Assembly (NCBI RefSeq): GCF_947623445.1
Contig: NC_135242.1
Coordinates: forward strand, 9,920,001 to 9,984,000
Source: Clavelina lepadiformis
Lineage: Eukaryota; Chordata; Ascidiacea; Aplousobranchia; Clavelinidae
Reading direction: 5' to 3'
DNA length: 64,000 bases
This document shows positions 24,006-37,667 of the stretch, in pieces. The position numbers and the translations under genes are program-made. A model generated the notes under the pieces. The model was not told where the DNA came from, searched no databases, and saw only the letters and a program-made list of their open reading frames with translations. How positions within the stretch are numbered: position 1 is the first letter of the stretch; each line of letters opens with the position of its first letter.

Positions 24006-27000
24006 GCATTTTAAAGCAGCATTTTGTACTGAGCTTGGAAAGCCATTGTCTTTAGGATTGAAGGAGTCAAGTGAATTATGTTCTGGAGAGGTAAGATCAT
24101 TAATTGTAGACAGTGTTATTTATTATTTCATTGTTCTCGCTGTGCATAACAGTACTAACTGTAGCCTACACTTGACATAAGGACGTATCCAAGGGGTGAG
24201 TTTTAGGGTATGGACCCTTTTCTTTTTTCGACTGTGTCAATGCGCACATCTTAATTGTGCCATGTTTTAGATTTATCAGCAATCGAAGACGTTCCATAAA
24301 GCTGAATATAATCAACGTAATGTATGACTGGCATTGTGTTCAGCAATGCTGCTTTTTTTTCTTGTCATTGATGCAGTATCGCAAGTTCTTGTCCCTCACT
24401 TTTTTGCAGAACACGTCCACAGATAATGTGCAAAATGTCTACAACTTTTGACGCAGCTTCAAGTAATTACTGCTGTGCATTAATGTAATTAAATAAACAA
24501 TTGTGTAACTGTGTTAGGTTTTGAAAACCTTGTTGTAACGCAGAAGAGTGTTTTAAGTCTCTAAATACATTAGGTTGCTTGTAAAACAACGAGATAACTT
24601 ATGGAAGTTGTTGTAACTTTAATGGCAAGACGATAACACGAGATAACTCGTGGTTTAGCGGTTTGGGCAAGAATTCTAACCATGAGTTATCTCGTAGTTG
24701 GCAGTTAACATGTTAACAACAACATTTGATGAAATGTGAAGTTTATGCACAAAAGTTGTACGTAAATGCTAAAACGCAAGTAGCAAGAGTCGTTGTATTG
24801 CTATCTTTTTCGCTAGTTCGTATTTAATCTGTATTACAGCCAAGTTGCTGATAAACCTTTACAAACAATAACTATTGATGTATTGCTTTTGTTTTTTCTG
24901 GTTTTTATGCGTGCAACTAATTTTTTGTTATAATGTCATTTTTGCAAATTCTAGGACAACCCCTCTCCCTTTAAAATTTTTAAATATACCCTGAGTCCAC
25001 ATTTGGTAGAACTCAGATAAGTTGACCACGTGTGGGACCATGGTAAAGTAGTTGTATTAGCAAGAAGGTCACGTTATTGATTTTCGCAATAAAGTGTAAT
25101 GTCACAATTGTACACAAGACCATGTGGGCTATTTTTAACAGAGGGTGTTTTTGTAATCTTGTTGCGTTTAAGACATGCGAAAGTAGGCGTTTTACGCAAC
25201 ACATGATTAGAACTCTGATAAATGTACGCAACTGTTGAAATTTTATACACAGCTTGTTTCATATCTTTTACACTTTTCAAAATCATTTAAAAAGTGTTTG
25301 AAAATATAAAATTGTTATTACAATTTTATTTGCAGTAAGTGTATGCCATGCGTTAATCTGGGTGCCCGGACACATGCAAACAATTGCTAACATGCAGTCC
25401 TAGGTGATGACGGCATAGCTGCAATTGATTAGTTATAATTTACCAATCACAAGTTAAAAGTCAGCTAAGTTTTACACAATATTGTTGTGTGGGTTCACTT
25501 AATTGTTTCACACCAACTTTACTGTGGTTGTGTTCTGAATACCAGAGTGGTGCATTGGCGAAATGGAATGCTATATACATTATTATAACAAGATATTCAA
25601 AAGGTTGTCATGACGACATGGTTTTTTCCTGTTTCTGCTGTATTTAAAATCTTTAAACCTTTAGCTCTGATGGAAAAACAAAACTGTGTTTTTCTTGACA
25701 AATATTTGTCTAAAATGAGCTATTAATTTTTTCCATGTTTCACCAAGATTTTGTGTAATCACATGTTTAAATGCTTTCAACCTTTATCTAATGTTTTGGT
25801 TTTTAATTTTCTCAAAGGTGAGAATTCAAGTCGCAGCTGTTGGCATCAATTTTTCAGATCTTCTTATGGTGAAAGGTGAATATCAGGTGAAGTTATCGCC
25901 TCCATTTACACCTGGAGGTGAAATGTCAGGTAAAGTTTGTTATTGTTGTAAGAGCGTGGCTCTATTAGGTTTTTCAGTGGCTGTTATACAAATATTATCA
26001 GTTTTAAGAAGGCAACACCCCAATTGTGAGAAAGGTCACATCTATACATAGACACCTTAAATAGAAGGACTGGTATCCTCTATGCTCGGTATCTGGAACT
26101 TGGGTCCCATCATAATTTGTGTCAAATACATGGTAAATCCTTCATTCTGGTGTCTCTTGGGGTGTTTTGAAGGGTGAGGAATTACTTTTTCATACTTTTA
26201 ACCTTCTACAAGGTCATCTGAAGGTCATTTAAAGGTCAAATCACATAAAAATAGCGCAAAATCACTCAAAATATTGCATATTTTCTCACTTAAACAACTG
26301 AAACACACAGTATGTTCCCCTGTGACTGAATTAAAATCTATACATGGACAGTTTAGCCTGGATAGTTCAACAGAAACATGTATGCATGTATGCTGTGTAT
26401 GTGATCTTGGTAAGACGGATGCTGTTTTTCCGGTCTTCATTGTACAGTGCTTCTATGTCCTTTCATCGTGCTATATATGTGTTTCCATCTTTTGTGAAAG
26501 AAAGTTCCTTATCATGCACCGTTATCCAGTTATTTCTTATATTTTTAAAAGAATGAACGTAGTCAAAAACAAGGAAAGCATAAGAATTTATAGCGTCAAT
26601 GAAGACTTTACCAGGGCCATGTAATTTACCATAAACTGCAACATTTGTATTGCAATTATCACCTACACAAGAAATTATACTACCACCAGCATTGTTTACC
26701 GCTACTAGAGCTTCCAGTAGAATTTTCTTGAGTTCATCTGAATTAAGTTTTGCAACAGGGTAAATGCGTAGTATATATCTAGGGCCACCAAAATGGCAGA
26801 CAACTTCAATCACCAAAGCATGTGTTGCAAGAACTTCGGTATCACCAGAACCATTTTGCGCATAACCCACAACACGACCACCTGAGTACCTAAGTGTTTC
26901 TGTGAGCTTCACTTCATCAAAAAGAATGTTGACGAGACACTGCTGAGGTTGAAGCTTTTGGAAAAGTTGCTCTAAGTTTTCATCATGGAGACTACAGGAG

Positions 27001-30000
27001 AGTAGTTTTTTCAACAGTTCCACTCTCGGTAAAACAATTGAACCGGACTTTCGTATCATTTTATATGCAGCTGGAGAAATGTTATGAAGGTTGGCAGCAA
27101 GAATATAAAGATTTTTGTCAAAATGTCGACCTTCAGGAGGAGTGAGCAGTAACTGTAACTGAGCATAAATAAACTGGAAATGAGGCGAATCAGAACAACT
27201 CATGCTATTCAATTTCTCTACAGCACTTTTTAGATAGTCTGTATCTTTGAACTCATACTCTGTTATGCATGACAGAATTTTATCTAACTGTGACCATTTA
27301 CTGAGAAGGCTATTCTTTTGCAGACAACCAGCTTTGGAAAAATATGTTTTAGGTATGTCCTTTCCATTTTTCTCAGCACATTTAAGATGCAAAAATCCAA
27401 ATGACGACTGCACGCGTTGAAAATGAAGAAATTGGATAACAGAACGTCCTTTTGCATCAGTTTTAGAAATGTAAATATCATAACCATCACAAAAAAAAGA
27501 TGATCCTTTGAGAAATGCTGCTTGATGTCATTACAAAAGGAAGAAAAGTCAGCTATCTTATCCAGACCTTCAGTACGGAATCGTTCCTTTTCAGCTCTGG
27601 CCTCTGCTGAAGCAGTTGTAGTTCTGGGTGCTGAGGAGACCTGCTTTAAGCATGACTTTAAAACTCCAGGGAAAATGGACGGTGGTTGGCTTGGTCTTTT
27701 TCCACCTTTAACTGAAATCCATTCACAGTCAAAATGATTAGCACAAGCATAGATCTGCTTAAGCTGTAGCAAACTAGAACGCTCATTTGGCATGGCATCA
27801 ATCAAGCGGTTTCGTTCTACTTCATCAGTTGGAAATGATACCACTTTGGAGTACGGTTTCTCCCTGTAATTGCCTCGACAACCACAGACATTAGATTTCT
27901 TAGGCATTGTGTGTTATTAACAGAGACCCCTGAAATGGAATGTGTTATTAACAGAGACCCCTGAAAAAAATTTGTTCCGATTATGCAATAGAACTAAATC
28001 TAGAGATTTAGTTCTATTGGATTGTGGTCATTATTTAGTCATGTCGTATTGAGCTCGACTTTGATAATGATCAGTTGATCACTTAGGTAAATCGAGAACT
28101 AAAAAGTATATATAATTATAGCCAAAATTAAGTGATAAGCTCGAATCGAAAGAACAGATGAAATTATAATACTTAATCATTTATTTATTTACTTTCACCC
28201 ATATAAATGAGGTTCTAATTAGTATAGTTAATTATGCATTGTAGAAGTCAGAGTTTAACCCTCCCTGTGTCACGTAACCATTCGTTAACAGCATAATGCA
28301 AGTAGTCTGTCCATGTTATTGGCGACGTTCATATGAGATAATAACATAAAATATTGGGACCATATCTATTTAAGGTGTCTATGATTGGGACCCAAGTTTC
28401 GTAACCCGAGAGTGGGAGTTACTAGTCCTTCTATTTAAGGTGTCTATGCATCTATATGTTACTGCACATAAAGAAGGAGTAGCTCCGGTCAATTGTGCAT
28501 TTTATTTTTTTTTGTGATGGTTTTTGGTTGTTATAGCATTTGCTTAGTGCTGACCCAGGCTGAAGTTGACATTTTGTGTTGGTTTAAAGTTAAAGCTTTT
28601 TAAATGTTATGTCAGAAAATTGTAAGAAAAAGTTTAAGCGTTTCGTGTGGAAGATCCAGAGGTGAGACTTTGCTCAAAATACTGTGGTAGATTCTCTTAT
28701 CCTTCATCTTGCTGGATACCAAAACTCAGATACTTGATAACTTACTCAGCTTCTTTATTAGTAATTATGCAATTTGAAATATTTTACCTTGCGTTGTTAA
28801 ACATAGGGCTTTTGATAGTATACCAGTTTCTCCATTGAATTTTTGACACGTGGGCCGTAGCGGTACGCTGAAGTTGCAATTCATTTTGAGTTTTTAGGCT
28901 ATTTCCTGATCTTTTGCTTGTACAATGCAAATGCATATATAAACAATTGAAAAAATTCAATATGGATCTGTTTAAATCGCAGTTGATGCTACTTCCACAT
29001 CAAGTTCGTAAAATCTCTGGTTTATTTAGGTTTTGACTTTGGTAACCACTGAGAAGTTTTAAGAGATTGTGACTTTTAAAGACTAACTGCTAATTTTTTG
29101 CTGTACTGTAGGTGCAGAAATATATATTTTAAGAGACATTTTTATAATTTAAGAGACCATTTCAGTCCCCAAAAACACTGGTTGTTTTTGTCTGTGCTTC
29201 CTTTAATAATGGCATAGTGTTAATACAAAACTGCATTATGTAGTACTTTACAGCTACTGTATATACCGGCATATAGGTCCCCTCCCAGTTTTTAGATACT
29301 GTGAACTACACAACGCAAACTAGATAACCGTGTGTCAAATAACGAATCATCACAACCGGTCTTATTTCGTATGTCTTTTTAACACAGTTGTATATCTTCA
29401 TGCTGCCCAGTCGTTTAAGTATGATAGTCCTGTACATGTCACATTCTTCCATTACTGCAATACGTTGCACTGTATTCGCCTTTTTTTCTTAAAAACGAAA
29501 TGACAATACAGCACCCTGTTGCCAACACGAGCAGCTGAAACGTTTTGTCTGGTGAAAGACTTAACCGCATTCCCGTCCAGGCATTGTTACTTCAAGTGTA
29601 AAATTCCTTAATTTTGCTGTTTAAAGATGATCACGTGTGGCGTGGATATCGCACGAACGGAATGATACATAAATTTTTGGTTGTGCATATAAGCCCTTTC
29701 TCGTTTTTTTAGCCCAAGATTTTTTGTACAAAAAAGGGGGGCTTATACGTGATATGAACGGTAGTTGGATTTTTAGTTAACCCGTTTTAGTTATTACAAC
29801 ATTTCTTTAGCACAGTATGGCAATCTTGAATAATAAGCTTTGTTGTCACATTGTACCTGATTGTACCGGTTAAATGACTCGCGTTGATACCTGCTCACTT
29901 TAAATCACTTGTTTAACTTCTTAGATGGCTTGGCTAGTAACTTGCTTTTGCATTTCACGCCGCTTTATCTAAAAGACTATAGGGGTGCAGAAGTGCGAAG

Positions 30001-33000
30001 TAAAATTTCAAACAAAGTATTTAGTAAACTGTCATATTATGCTTCGTATAATTTATGAAATCTATGTCTTGAACCAATGTAGGAACCATCCTAGAAGTTG
30101 CCGATGATGTGCATCACTTTAAACCTGGAATGAAAGTGCTTGGGTTATGTTCAGCATACGGAGCGTTTGCAGAAGAAGTTGTGACTACTTGCAATGTTAG
30201 TTGGGTGTTTAGTTTCTTATATAACATACATGCATTGGTTAATGGTTATTATATATTTTATCTAATTACTTTGTTGATGTAATGGCTTCTACATTATTAG
30301 AATATTGCTTTTCCAGGTATTTTCTTTAATTAAATAGTAAACCTGTTATTCTAAAATTATGTTTAACGCCATTTTGGACAAAGTTCTTCACAACATTTGT
30401 TTGGAAGGTTACTGGATATGCAAAATCCAAATCATGTATGCCGATGAGGTCACTTTCTCAAATATTATCAGCAACATGTGCAAATAAAACAAAACAAAAC
30501 CTGCACAAACAGAACATGAAAGGACATTAGTAGTTGAGATAGTAAAAGTTATTTGCCTTGTAGAAAATCTGCACTTCTTTCTTATTAAACAAATGTTAGT
30601 CCTATCTGGATGATGAATATTGCGTTAACCAAGAATTTTTACCACCCACCTCATATCTGTGTAAAATGAAATTGTTAACCAGATAATGGAAATAATAGGT
30701 AGACCCTAAAATGTACTATTTCAATACCTGCCATTGCCAATACAAAGTTATCAAAACATTGTAAATGACTAAGCCTATTGCATATAAGAGGTTTTTGGCT
30801 TGTACTTGATCTTGTCTACTGGTAAAGCTAATAACCTGGATCTTGAACAAGGTATGGGAAGTCAGCTGGTGTTTCTTTGACTCGGCTCAAAGCGTCGGCA
30901 TTTTAATGTTTGTTGCCAACTCATTGCACCAGTTCGAATTCGTACGCTGAAAGGTGCTCAACCCACCTAGTGCATTGGCCATACATATCTTTCGATCGCC
31001 AAAGCCAATGGAAGGAAGCATGATTTGTATGTAAAAGAAATTTTTTACCAAGTAAATAGCAACAAATGAGTTTTGACACGTAAACAATCGCCAGCAACTT
31101 TTTTCTTGTCATAGCATATTTCCGCTCACTTTTGGATAAAGATAGGCCCCCATAGGCAATCACTTGTTCACCACCACCAACATTTTGTGACAAAACACAC
31201 CCTATGGCGATATCAGAAGCATCGTTGTACCACAAAACAGGTTGTTTGGCATTTTGTTGTTGAAAATCATGACAGTTGACGTACCGGTAATTGAGATGCT
31301 TTTTAGCTGACATTCAACTTCCGTTACTAACGTTGTTGCATTCATAGCCTACTTATATGTCCGGTTTTATTATGTTATGAATACTTGAAAGTTGTTTGGC
31401 ACTTTTTGGGCCAAAATAACTTCTTTCCTTTCACTGTAAGTTTACGCAAAGAAGCTGCAATATTCGCATAGATTTTAATAAATTTTCTGTAGTATGAAGT
31501 CAGACAGTCAAACTGTCTGACTTGTTTAATGCAACGCGGTATCGGCCACTCTACAACCGTGCGAGTCTTATTTCGATCAGACTTTACACCTTGTCGAGAG
31601 ACCAAATGACAAAGAAAATGAACCTCAGTATTGAGCAACCTTAGTGGGCTTAAGGGTGAGACCAGCCGCTTTTATCTGCTCAAAAGCCAATCCAGGTGTT
31701 CTTCAAAAGAAAGACCGTATGCAATTACAGCATCAAGATAAGCCAAAACAATATGCAATAGGTGTTGAAAACTGGTTTCTGAATTGCAAAGCCTCATGGG
31801 TGTCGCATTAAATTAAAAAAGACCAACCAGACTTTTGAAAGCTGTAGCTTCGCAAGACGCCTCACGCCAGTACCCAGATTTTAAATCAAGAGTAGAAAAA
31901 TATTTACACCCTGTTAACTCGTCGAGATTGTTGTCAATACACGAAATAGGAAAACTATTTTTCTTTCTTTTTTTATTGACCTGGTGGTAGTCAATACAAA
32001 ATGCGTTTTACATGATTTCTTCCTTACCAAGATGATTTGGAACGGCGTATCAGATCTCTTTCCCGCAAGTCATTGATAATTTCTTTTTTGTTGAGGGCCC
32101 ATATGCCGTGGAGCTTGACACGATGAATAAGATCAGTGCAGTCATTTCCGTAAACCGGCGGCACTGCCATAAACTGAAAACGCACCTTGATGCTTCCTTA
32201 GAATCGCCAACACTGCTTGCCTTTTTCAGACAGTCCTTAGTTAATGTGGATGTTTTCCTGTATCTTGTGCCACCGGTCTGGAATATTACATGGTGCCAGA
32301 TGTATTTACACACCCGCGTCCAACACAACCGCAGTCCCTTCTAAGAGGTTTCCCCACCCAAAGCACATGTTCCAGGCAATTCGCAAGGTACGATACCTAT
32401 AACATAAACCGGAAAAACTTAGCAACCCGTGTACCATCATGTATTTCCACACTGGAAAGGAGAAATCATATTCGCCAACATGGTTAGTGAGTTTGTCGGA
32501 TGTCGGAGGAAGCTGGAACTACCACGGACTTTGTCACGAAAATTTTGTTGCGTTTTGGTAAAATCGGCTTCTGTAAAAGGCGTACCTTTCGGGGAGGCAG
32601 ACATGGGACCTTTTTCAGCAGAGCTCAAGCCATAGTGATTTCTTAATGAGGGATAATATCCACCAAAGCCCACACTGGCTTTTTCTGAAAAACTACAGTC
32701 ACAAAACCATGCAAATCTGCCCTTCCGTTCTTTGAAATTACAACAACTTTTTTAACCTTATCGTAGAAGTCTCCTTTGCTAAATTATTCATTAGTGTAGA
32801 CACCTGTTGGCCTTCACAACTGGACGGCGTCGGATGACGTTGGTTGACAAGTATTGATTATCATCTGAGTAGGGAAAATCGCACAAAACTGCATCCATTT
32901 GTTCGTTGACCCTCCACAACTCCTCAACTCTTAATTTTGAAATTGTGTCACCATTGCACTCTTGATACACTTTTTTTTAACGTTCCATATGTTACCAAAC

Positions 33001-36000
33001 ACATCCATAGTAGATGGTATCGTTGGACAGGTTTAAATCGATTCCACGCCCACAGAGGGGCCTGCCACTTTCATATAGTTATGTTCATACCTGACGGTTG
33101 CTGGAATACTACTGGCCAATTGCCTGTCTCTCAGGTCTTTGATAAGACATAAATAGAGTAGTTCATTCTTCAGGTGGCTGTCTTCAGTTGCCGAGCGCCT
33201 TCATCGTGCAGACGAAATTCTGTGCGTCTTCCGGGCAGTTGAATGCATTGAATGAAAGCAACCAAATGCAACTTGTGAGAAAATTCTGCACCTTTGATTG
33301 CTTCAGTAGCTCATTCAACTAATGTGTTGTAAGGAATCTTGTAGATATTTTTATCTTTCCCTTGCATCCTTGGTTTTGATAGATTGCGTCCAAAAAGGTT
33401 TCTTTTTACATCGTCAGACGCTTTGGCGCTGCTGCAATAAGAATTAAAAAGCTTTAAAAACTCGGCGAGATCATCATCAGGTTAATGATACTGATAATCT
33501 CTGGAGTGGTAGATCCTGGTTCGCTCGCCAATTTGTTACAGATTTTCTTCTTCTAGGTACGTTTTCTACCAGTTTCATGACCCACTTAAAACTGACAGAC
33601 ATTGCACAAATGCAGCTGACTTGCATTCATAAAAACGATTAAAAACTTGTCTTTGATGAGAGGGTAAAGCCACGAGCGCATTTGTAAAATAAATATAAAC
33701 AATAAAAACTGCAACGGCAAACCCAAACAACAAAATAGAAAGGGTCTTCACTCTGAACTCGTGAATGTAGGATCTGCAAAGACCACCTTTTCCTCAAGAA
33801 GACAACTATTCATACTTGAAGTAAATGCTGGACGCCAATCAAAAATAGACATATAATACGAGTTACGTAAATACGCGTTTAACCGTATTAAGACACTGCA
33901 GTGTTGAAGAAACAAAATTAGATGACACAGTGAATGTATGTTTTTTTCACAAAAATTTACTTCACACCGAACAAATCATGGTTTGTAAGAAAATGAATGT
34001 TATATTATAAAAACAACTGCAATCATATTGGTTGTGGTGAGCAGTTTCAAAATCAGACAAGACTACAAAAAATACTGACACAGACAACTCGGGCAACCAG
34101 GCTCAAGCAGTGATGATTCATTGCTAAGGTAATCATGCAAAAACCTTTCTTAGTCCAAGGATAAAGGATCCCACATGATACTTGGTACACATTGGCGAAA
34201 TTCCACACTATTTAGATTTCTTTATTAACATAGTTTTGATATAGGCAATTTGGGAAATGCCAAGTTCCATGTCATTTAAAGAAGCTGCTGGTTTTGTTTG
34301 TTCCTATGGGACAGCTATGATGGGTTTAAGCAGAAGAGCTAATCTTCAACATAAGTGAGTGATATTACTTAGATCTATCATTGTACTTTTTGATAGCTAG
34401 GCTTTTAAAGACTGAGTTTTACTTTGGATTAAAATGTATGCATACAAATATGTAGTCTTGTTACATGTACTTACAAGTCATATACCTCTTCAAACTATTT
34501 TGAAGTTAATATAGTTTGTAGATCAAGTATGTGTTCATCCTTACGTTCATTCTACAGGGAAAATGTACTGGTTACAGCGGCTGCTGGAGCTGCTGGCCTA
34601 GCTGCAGTTGACATTGCCAGTAATGTTTTTGGATGCAACGTATTTGGAGCTGCAGGAAGTGATGAGAAATGTTCTCTTGTGAAGTCTTATGGTGCTAAGG
34701 AAACAATTAATTACAGGTTATTTTAGTTTTAAGTTGCAATACATTTGGCCAAGGAAAAAGTATGGGTTTGTGTCAGTTACAATTTCATAAGGCATTGGTA
34801 TTTGCAGGAATGAAAGCCTGAGAGATAAAATGAAAAAAATATGTCCACAAGGAGCAAATGTGATATTTGATGCTGTTGGCGGAAGTGCTTTCAAAGATAG
34901 TTTAAGAAGGTACTTATAAATTTTGTTCCAACATTTGTGCTATTTCTGTGTAAATATTACACGTTTTCATCTTTTAGTTTCTATCAAATGTTCCCTACTT
35001 TTTCACCCACAGTAGAGATATAAGAGGTTTTATGTGACATGGAAAAAGTGCTGTATTTTATAAAACGCAAAATAAACTGCGTGGCAATTCTATTCAAAGC
35101 CCTATGTGAAATTTCTGCTTGCTTTATTCTGCAAATCCCTTACATGACCTTCCTTTTTATAACCATTAGTCTGCAGATAGAGGCTTGGTTATGATTAGCA
35201 GTCTTTCATTTTTGAGGCTCAAGCAAGGCTTAATGTGTGCTTTACCTATAACACACTCAAATTATCAAATGTATAAAGAAAGTAAGGACGGATTAGAATA
35301 AAGAACGCAATACAACTATTTTAAAATCACTATCAGAAGGATATGAAAGTAACTCGCAGACAGATATGTGTTTTTGCATAAATACTTATACTATTAGTGC
35401 TTACAAGTGTGAACAAAAATGGCTGGGTATTATGTTCTGCATTTGCTTATATTTTTATGAAAATTCAGGCTTGATATGCTTATAGTAAAAAAAGAAAAAT
35501 GTAATCTTATTGTTTGGGGACGCATTTGACAAAGCAACCTAGGTTGCCACAATGATATTTTGCAACCCAAAAGTAATATTTAGAGCAAAAAATGGCCTTA
35601 GTGATATAACCCAGGATATTGTGCATGAGAACATCAGCAAAGTTGTAATCCTAGCTCACCATATAAAAACTGGCTATAGTGTAGGTATGGGTTCGAGGGC
35701 AAAAACCTTAAATTTCTACTGCAATTTTTTGAATAGAAGCCGTATAAAAATGCCGAAAATTTAACATAAGCTCCCTAAAATATAACTTCCACCAAGAAAA
35801 AATTGGTGAAGACAAGACTTTGTGAAGCCCCATTTTGAACAAAAATTAATTCAGGCAGTTTATTGCCAGGACACGCAGGAAAGGTGGCAGAACAAAGTGC
35901 GGCTAAACTTAGATAAAAGATAAGCTTCTAGGATGTTAAATCATTCAAAGAAATATGTAATTGTATTCAAAAATTGTAATATTGACTGTTTTATAATAAA

Positions 36001-36997
36001 AGTAGCTAGCAAATTTAAATCTAATCAGCTTAATAAGCTTCACTGTACAAGGTAACACTATAGACAGCTTCAATGACACATACTGTGTTTTTATAAAACT
36101 TTTTTGAGCTAGCTCGGCAGCACTACCCACCACAAAGAGGGATGGCACTGATGGTTGACTGTTTATACACAGAATTTTCCAACTATAACAAAAGAATAAA
36201 CCATGACAGCAGCAAAAGCCGATTGTGTACATATTAATAATCACACTTATTGTTTTTACCAGCATTACGTGGTTGGGGTTAACCAGTTGTATGGGTCGTA
36301 AGTAAGAACATCTCACGGCACCCCAGTTGGGAACCACTCTTTAAACAGTTTTTGCAAATAGTGTTTTTTTGGAATGACTTTTGCAAAAGCAATTTTTAAC
36401 CAGCAACAATTAAAACAGACGGCAACTGCAAGAAATCATAAGCATAGTTTAAACTTTAAATAATTTTAGTATTGCATGGGAAGGAAGACTGATAGTAGTT
36501 GGCTTTGCATCTGGAGAAATTCCACAAATACCAGCAAACCATCTGTTGGTCAAGAATGTATCAGCAGTTGGCCTATTTTGGGGAGCTTACAGCATGGCGA
36601 ATTTGGATGTATTCAGGTCTTGCAAGTATCGTAGTAATATCGTGATACCATACCATTAATGTATGTATTGCAGGATACAAACTTAGACGTTCTTCCAGTA
36701 ATAAACCAAGTTTTTTTTTTATATTGCAGATGGAGTGTTGATGAATGTTTAAAGCATTACATCAAAGGCCAACTTAAGCCTCATGTTTGTGCAACTTATG
36801 ATTTTAGTATGGTATGCATATCTTGTATTTCGTTCACAATTAAATGAATTACCATTATTACAATTTGAGCGACCTTATCAATGAGCATTACTGTACAAAC
36901 CTTAATTGATGTTTTTCGTCTTCAGATAAACCAAGCTTTTCAATTTATACAATCTCGAAAATCAACCGGAAAAGTGGTGGTTGAAATCCGTGATTGA
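24006..36997 (+). CDS. Quinone-oxidoreductase-like protein 2 (zinc-independent MDR family), 9 exons
   Basis: NADPH-dependent reductase family with quinone or enone substrates. The substrate of this member is unknown. Exons: 24006-24090, 25818-25929, 30083-30195, 34245-34354, 34558-34716, 34808-34909, 36470-36616, 36730-36811, 36926-36997 (TGA). All phases agree, giving about 327 residues. Only the first few residues are missing, because no upstream exon with the right phase was found. Motifs in order: ELGKPLSLGL; GINFSDLL; PFTPGGEMSG; GMKVLGL.SAYGAFAEE; CSYGTAMMGL; the Rossmann motif TAAAGAAGLAAVDIA; AAGSDEKCSLVKSYGAKETI; DAVGGSAF; WEGRLIVVGFASGEIPQIP; and C-terminal STGKVVVEI. No catalytic zinc cysteine is present. 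Introns 2 and 3 have been enlarged by a P element and gypsy debris. The gene converges on Hv1, 670 bp away. Confidence 0.9.
24588..24701. repeat. Short inverted repeat with three ACGAGATAACT copies
   Basis: Left arm CAACGAGATAACTTATGG, right arm CCATGAGTTATCTCGTAGTTGG and a central palindromic copy CACGAGATAACTCGTGG at 24637-24653. It is probably a very small MITE in intron 1 of the QOR-like gene. Confidence 0.55.
24702..25817 (+). other. Rest of intron 1, QOR-like gene
   Basis: AT-rich. No exon, repeat boundary or RNA gene recognised. Confidence 0.5.
26463..27907 (-). pseudogene. THAP-domain P transposase, frameshifted and C-terminally truncated
   Basis: ATG at 27907. The N-terminus has a THAP-like domain: CGC near residues 8-10, then a paired C-x2-H in ACANHF about 42 residues later, and a basic tail. 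The C-x1-C spacing is shorter than the usual C-x2-4-C. A change of frame is needed between about 27413 and 27430 to enter the second frame. That frame encodes the catalytic core: ILFDEVKL, GRVVGYAQ, SCVGDNCNTN and DYVHSFKNIRNNW. The protein stops at 26463 after TKDGNTYIAR. The D-P-L-E region and the C-terminal domain of full P transposases are missing, so this copy is an internally deleted, non-autonomous element. Confidence 0.85.
27910..27966. repeat. 26-bp tandem duplication upstream of the P transposase ATG
   Basis: The unit TGTGTTATTAACAGAGACCC plus CTGAAA occurs at 27910-27935 and 27941-27966. It lies in the element's 5' leader. Confidence 0.8.
27987..28018. repeat. Perfect palindrome, 15-bp arms, 2-bp centre
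   Basis: AATAGAACTAAATCT, AG, then its exact complement. It lies in the 5' non-coding part of the P element. It could be a hairpin or a protein-binding site. Confidence 0.8.
28457..30082 (+). other. Remaining intron 2, QOR-like gene
   Basis: Mostly unremarkable. Between about 29266 and 29765 two weakly inverted blocks (GGCATATAGGTCCCC and GGGGGGCTTATACGTG) may mark an old MITE. No target duplication is clear. Confidence 0.3.
30870..33760 (-). pseudogene. Ty3/gypsy retrotransposon remnant (gag to RNase H)
   Basis: The reverse strand shows, from high to low coordinate, a gag-like stretch near 33200-33500. Next, with many stops, comes reverse-transcriptase sequence, and its downstream end at 31375-31638 carries the gypsy hallmark of a YYRKFI motif after a W-P-x-P segment. 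RNase H follows at 30921-31313 (NDASDIAIGCVLSQ, SERKYAMTRKKLLAI). Frames break repeatedly. No integrase or paired LTRs were recognised, so the 3' third is gone. It lies in intron 3 of the QOR-like gene, antisense to it. The outer limits are approximate. Confidence 0.78.
34910..36469 (+). other. Intron 6 of the QOR-like gene
   Basis: Near 36300-36340 the sequence CACCCCAGTTGGGAACCACT is the inverted form of a common hAT terminus (AGTGGTTCCCAACTGGGGTG). No partner end was found. Nothing else is recognised. Confidence 0.35.
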
Positions 36998-37667
36998 CTC
37001 CTTCCTTGTCTAACTGCACTGTTAATTTTTTTATGTTGAATGTTTTTTATTACTGTATTATGCTATGCAACAATCAAACTATTAATGCAGTAAACAAGTC
37101 ATTTGTAATTGTGATTTGCATAAGTTGCTATAATTGAAAAATATGGCAATTATTCAAATAAGTGCAAAGGTATAGAACAAACGCCAACAAGAGAATAAAA
37201 TGTGAAAGACATATGCAATCATATTGATTTTACTGCAGTGGAAGTGAAGTGCTGACATATAAACCAATAATTAGGTTCATTTTTTACGTTATGTAGGAAG
37301 TGGCAAAATGATACAATTTAGGGTATAGACAACAATAAAGTTTCTCTGCAATACAACAAGTGCCATAGAGTATCTACGTAAATGAAGTTATAGTTGTACT
37401 GTTTTCCATATCAATAAAACAGCGAATTGAGAACTCAATCAGATACTTTCACAATGACATTCATTAACTTGTACAAGTTGATATTATCATGACATGAAGT
37501 AGCCTATGACTTATCATCTAGGTTGCTAAATAGGCAGAGGTAAATGAAAAATGCATATTTGTGCTCAATTTCATAATAAACAATCTAAGTGCTACAATAT
37601 TGCACGACATGCCATGTAAAAGTTTTTTGATTATCAGTATAAAAACTTAAAGCATCAAGTAGTGAGA
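36998..37667. other. Gap between convergent QOR-like and Hv1 genes
   Basis: 670 bp with AATAAA-type signals on both strands (for example AATAAA near 37195 and 37337 on plus). No other feature seen. Confidence 0.5.

Larger units (their letters stand above)
26047..28448 (-). mobile_element. P element with intact ends (2402 bp)
   Basis: Inverted repeats of 25 bp, perfect, beginning CATAGACACCTTAAATAGAA, are flanked by an 8-bp target duplication CATCTATA (26039-26046 and 28449-28456). Both features are as known for P elements. A second copy of the terminal motif lies just inside the right end (about 28366-28384). It is inserted in intron 2 of the QOR-like gene with its transposase antisense to that gene. 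Confidence 0.92.
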
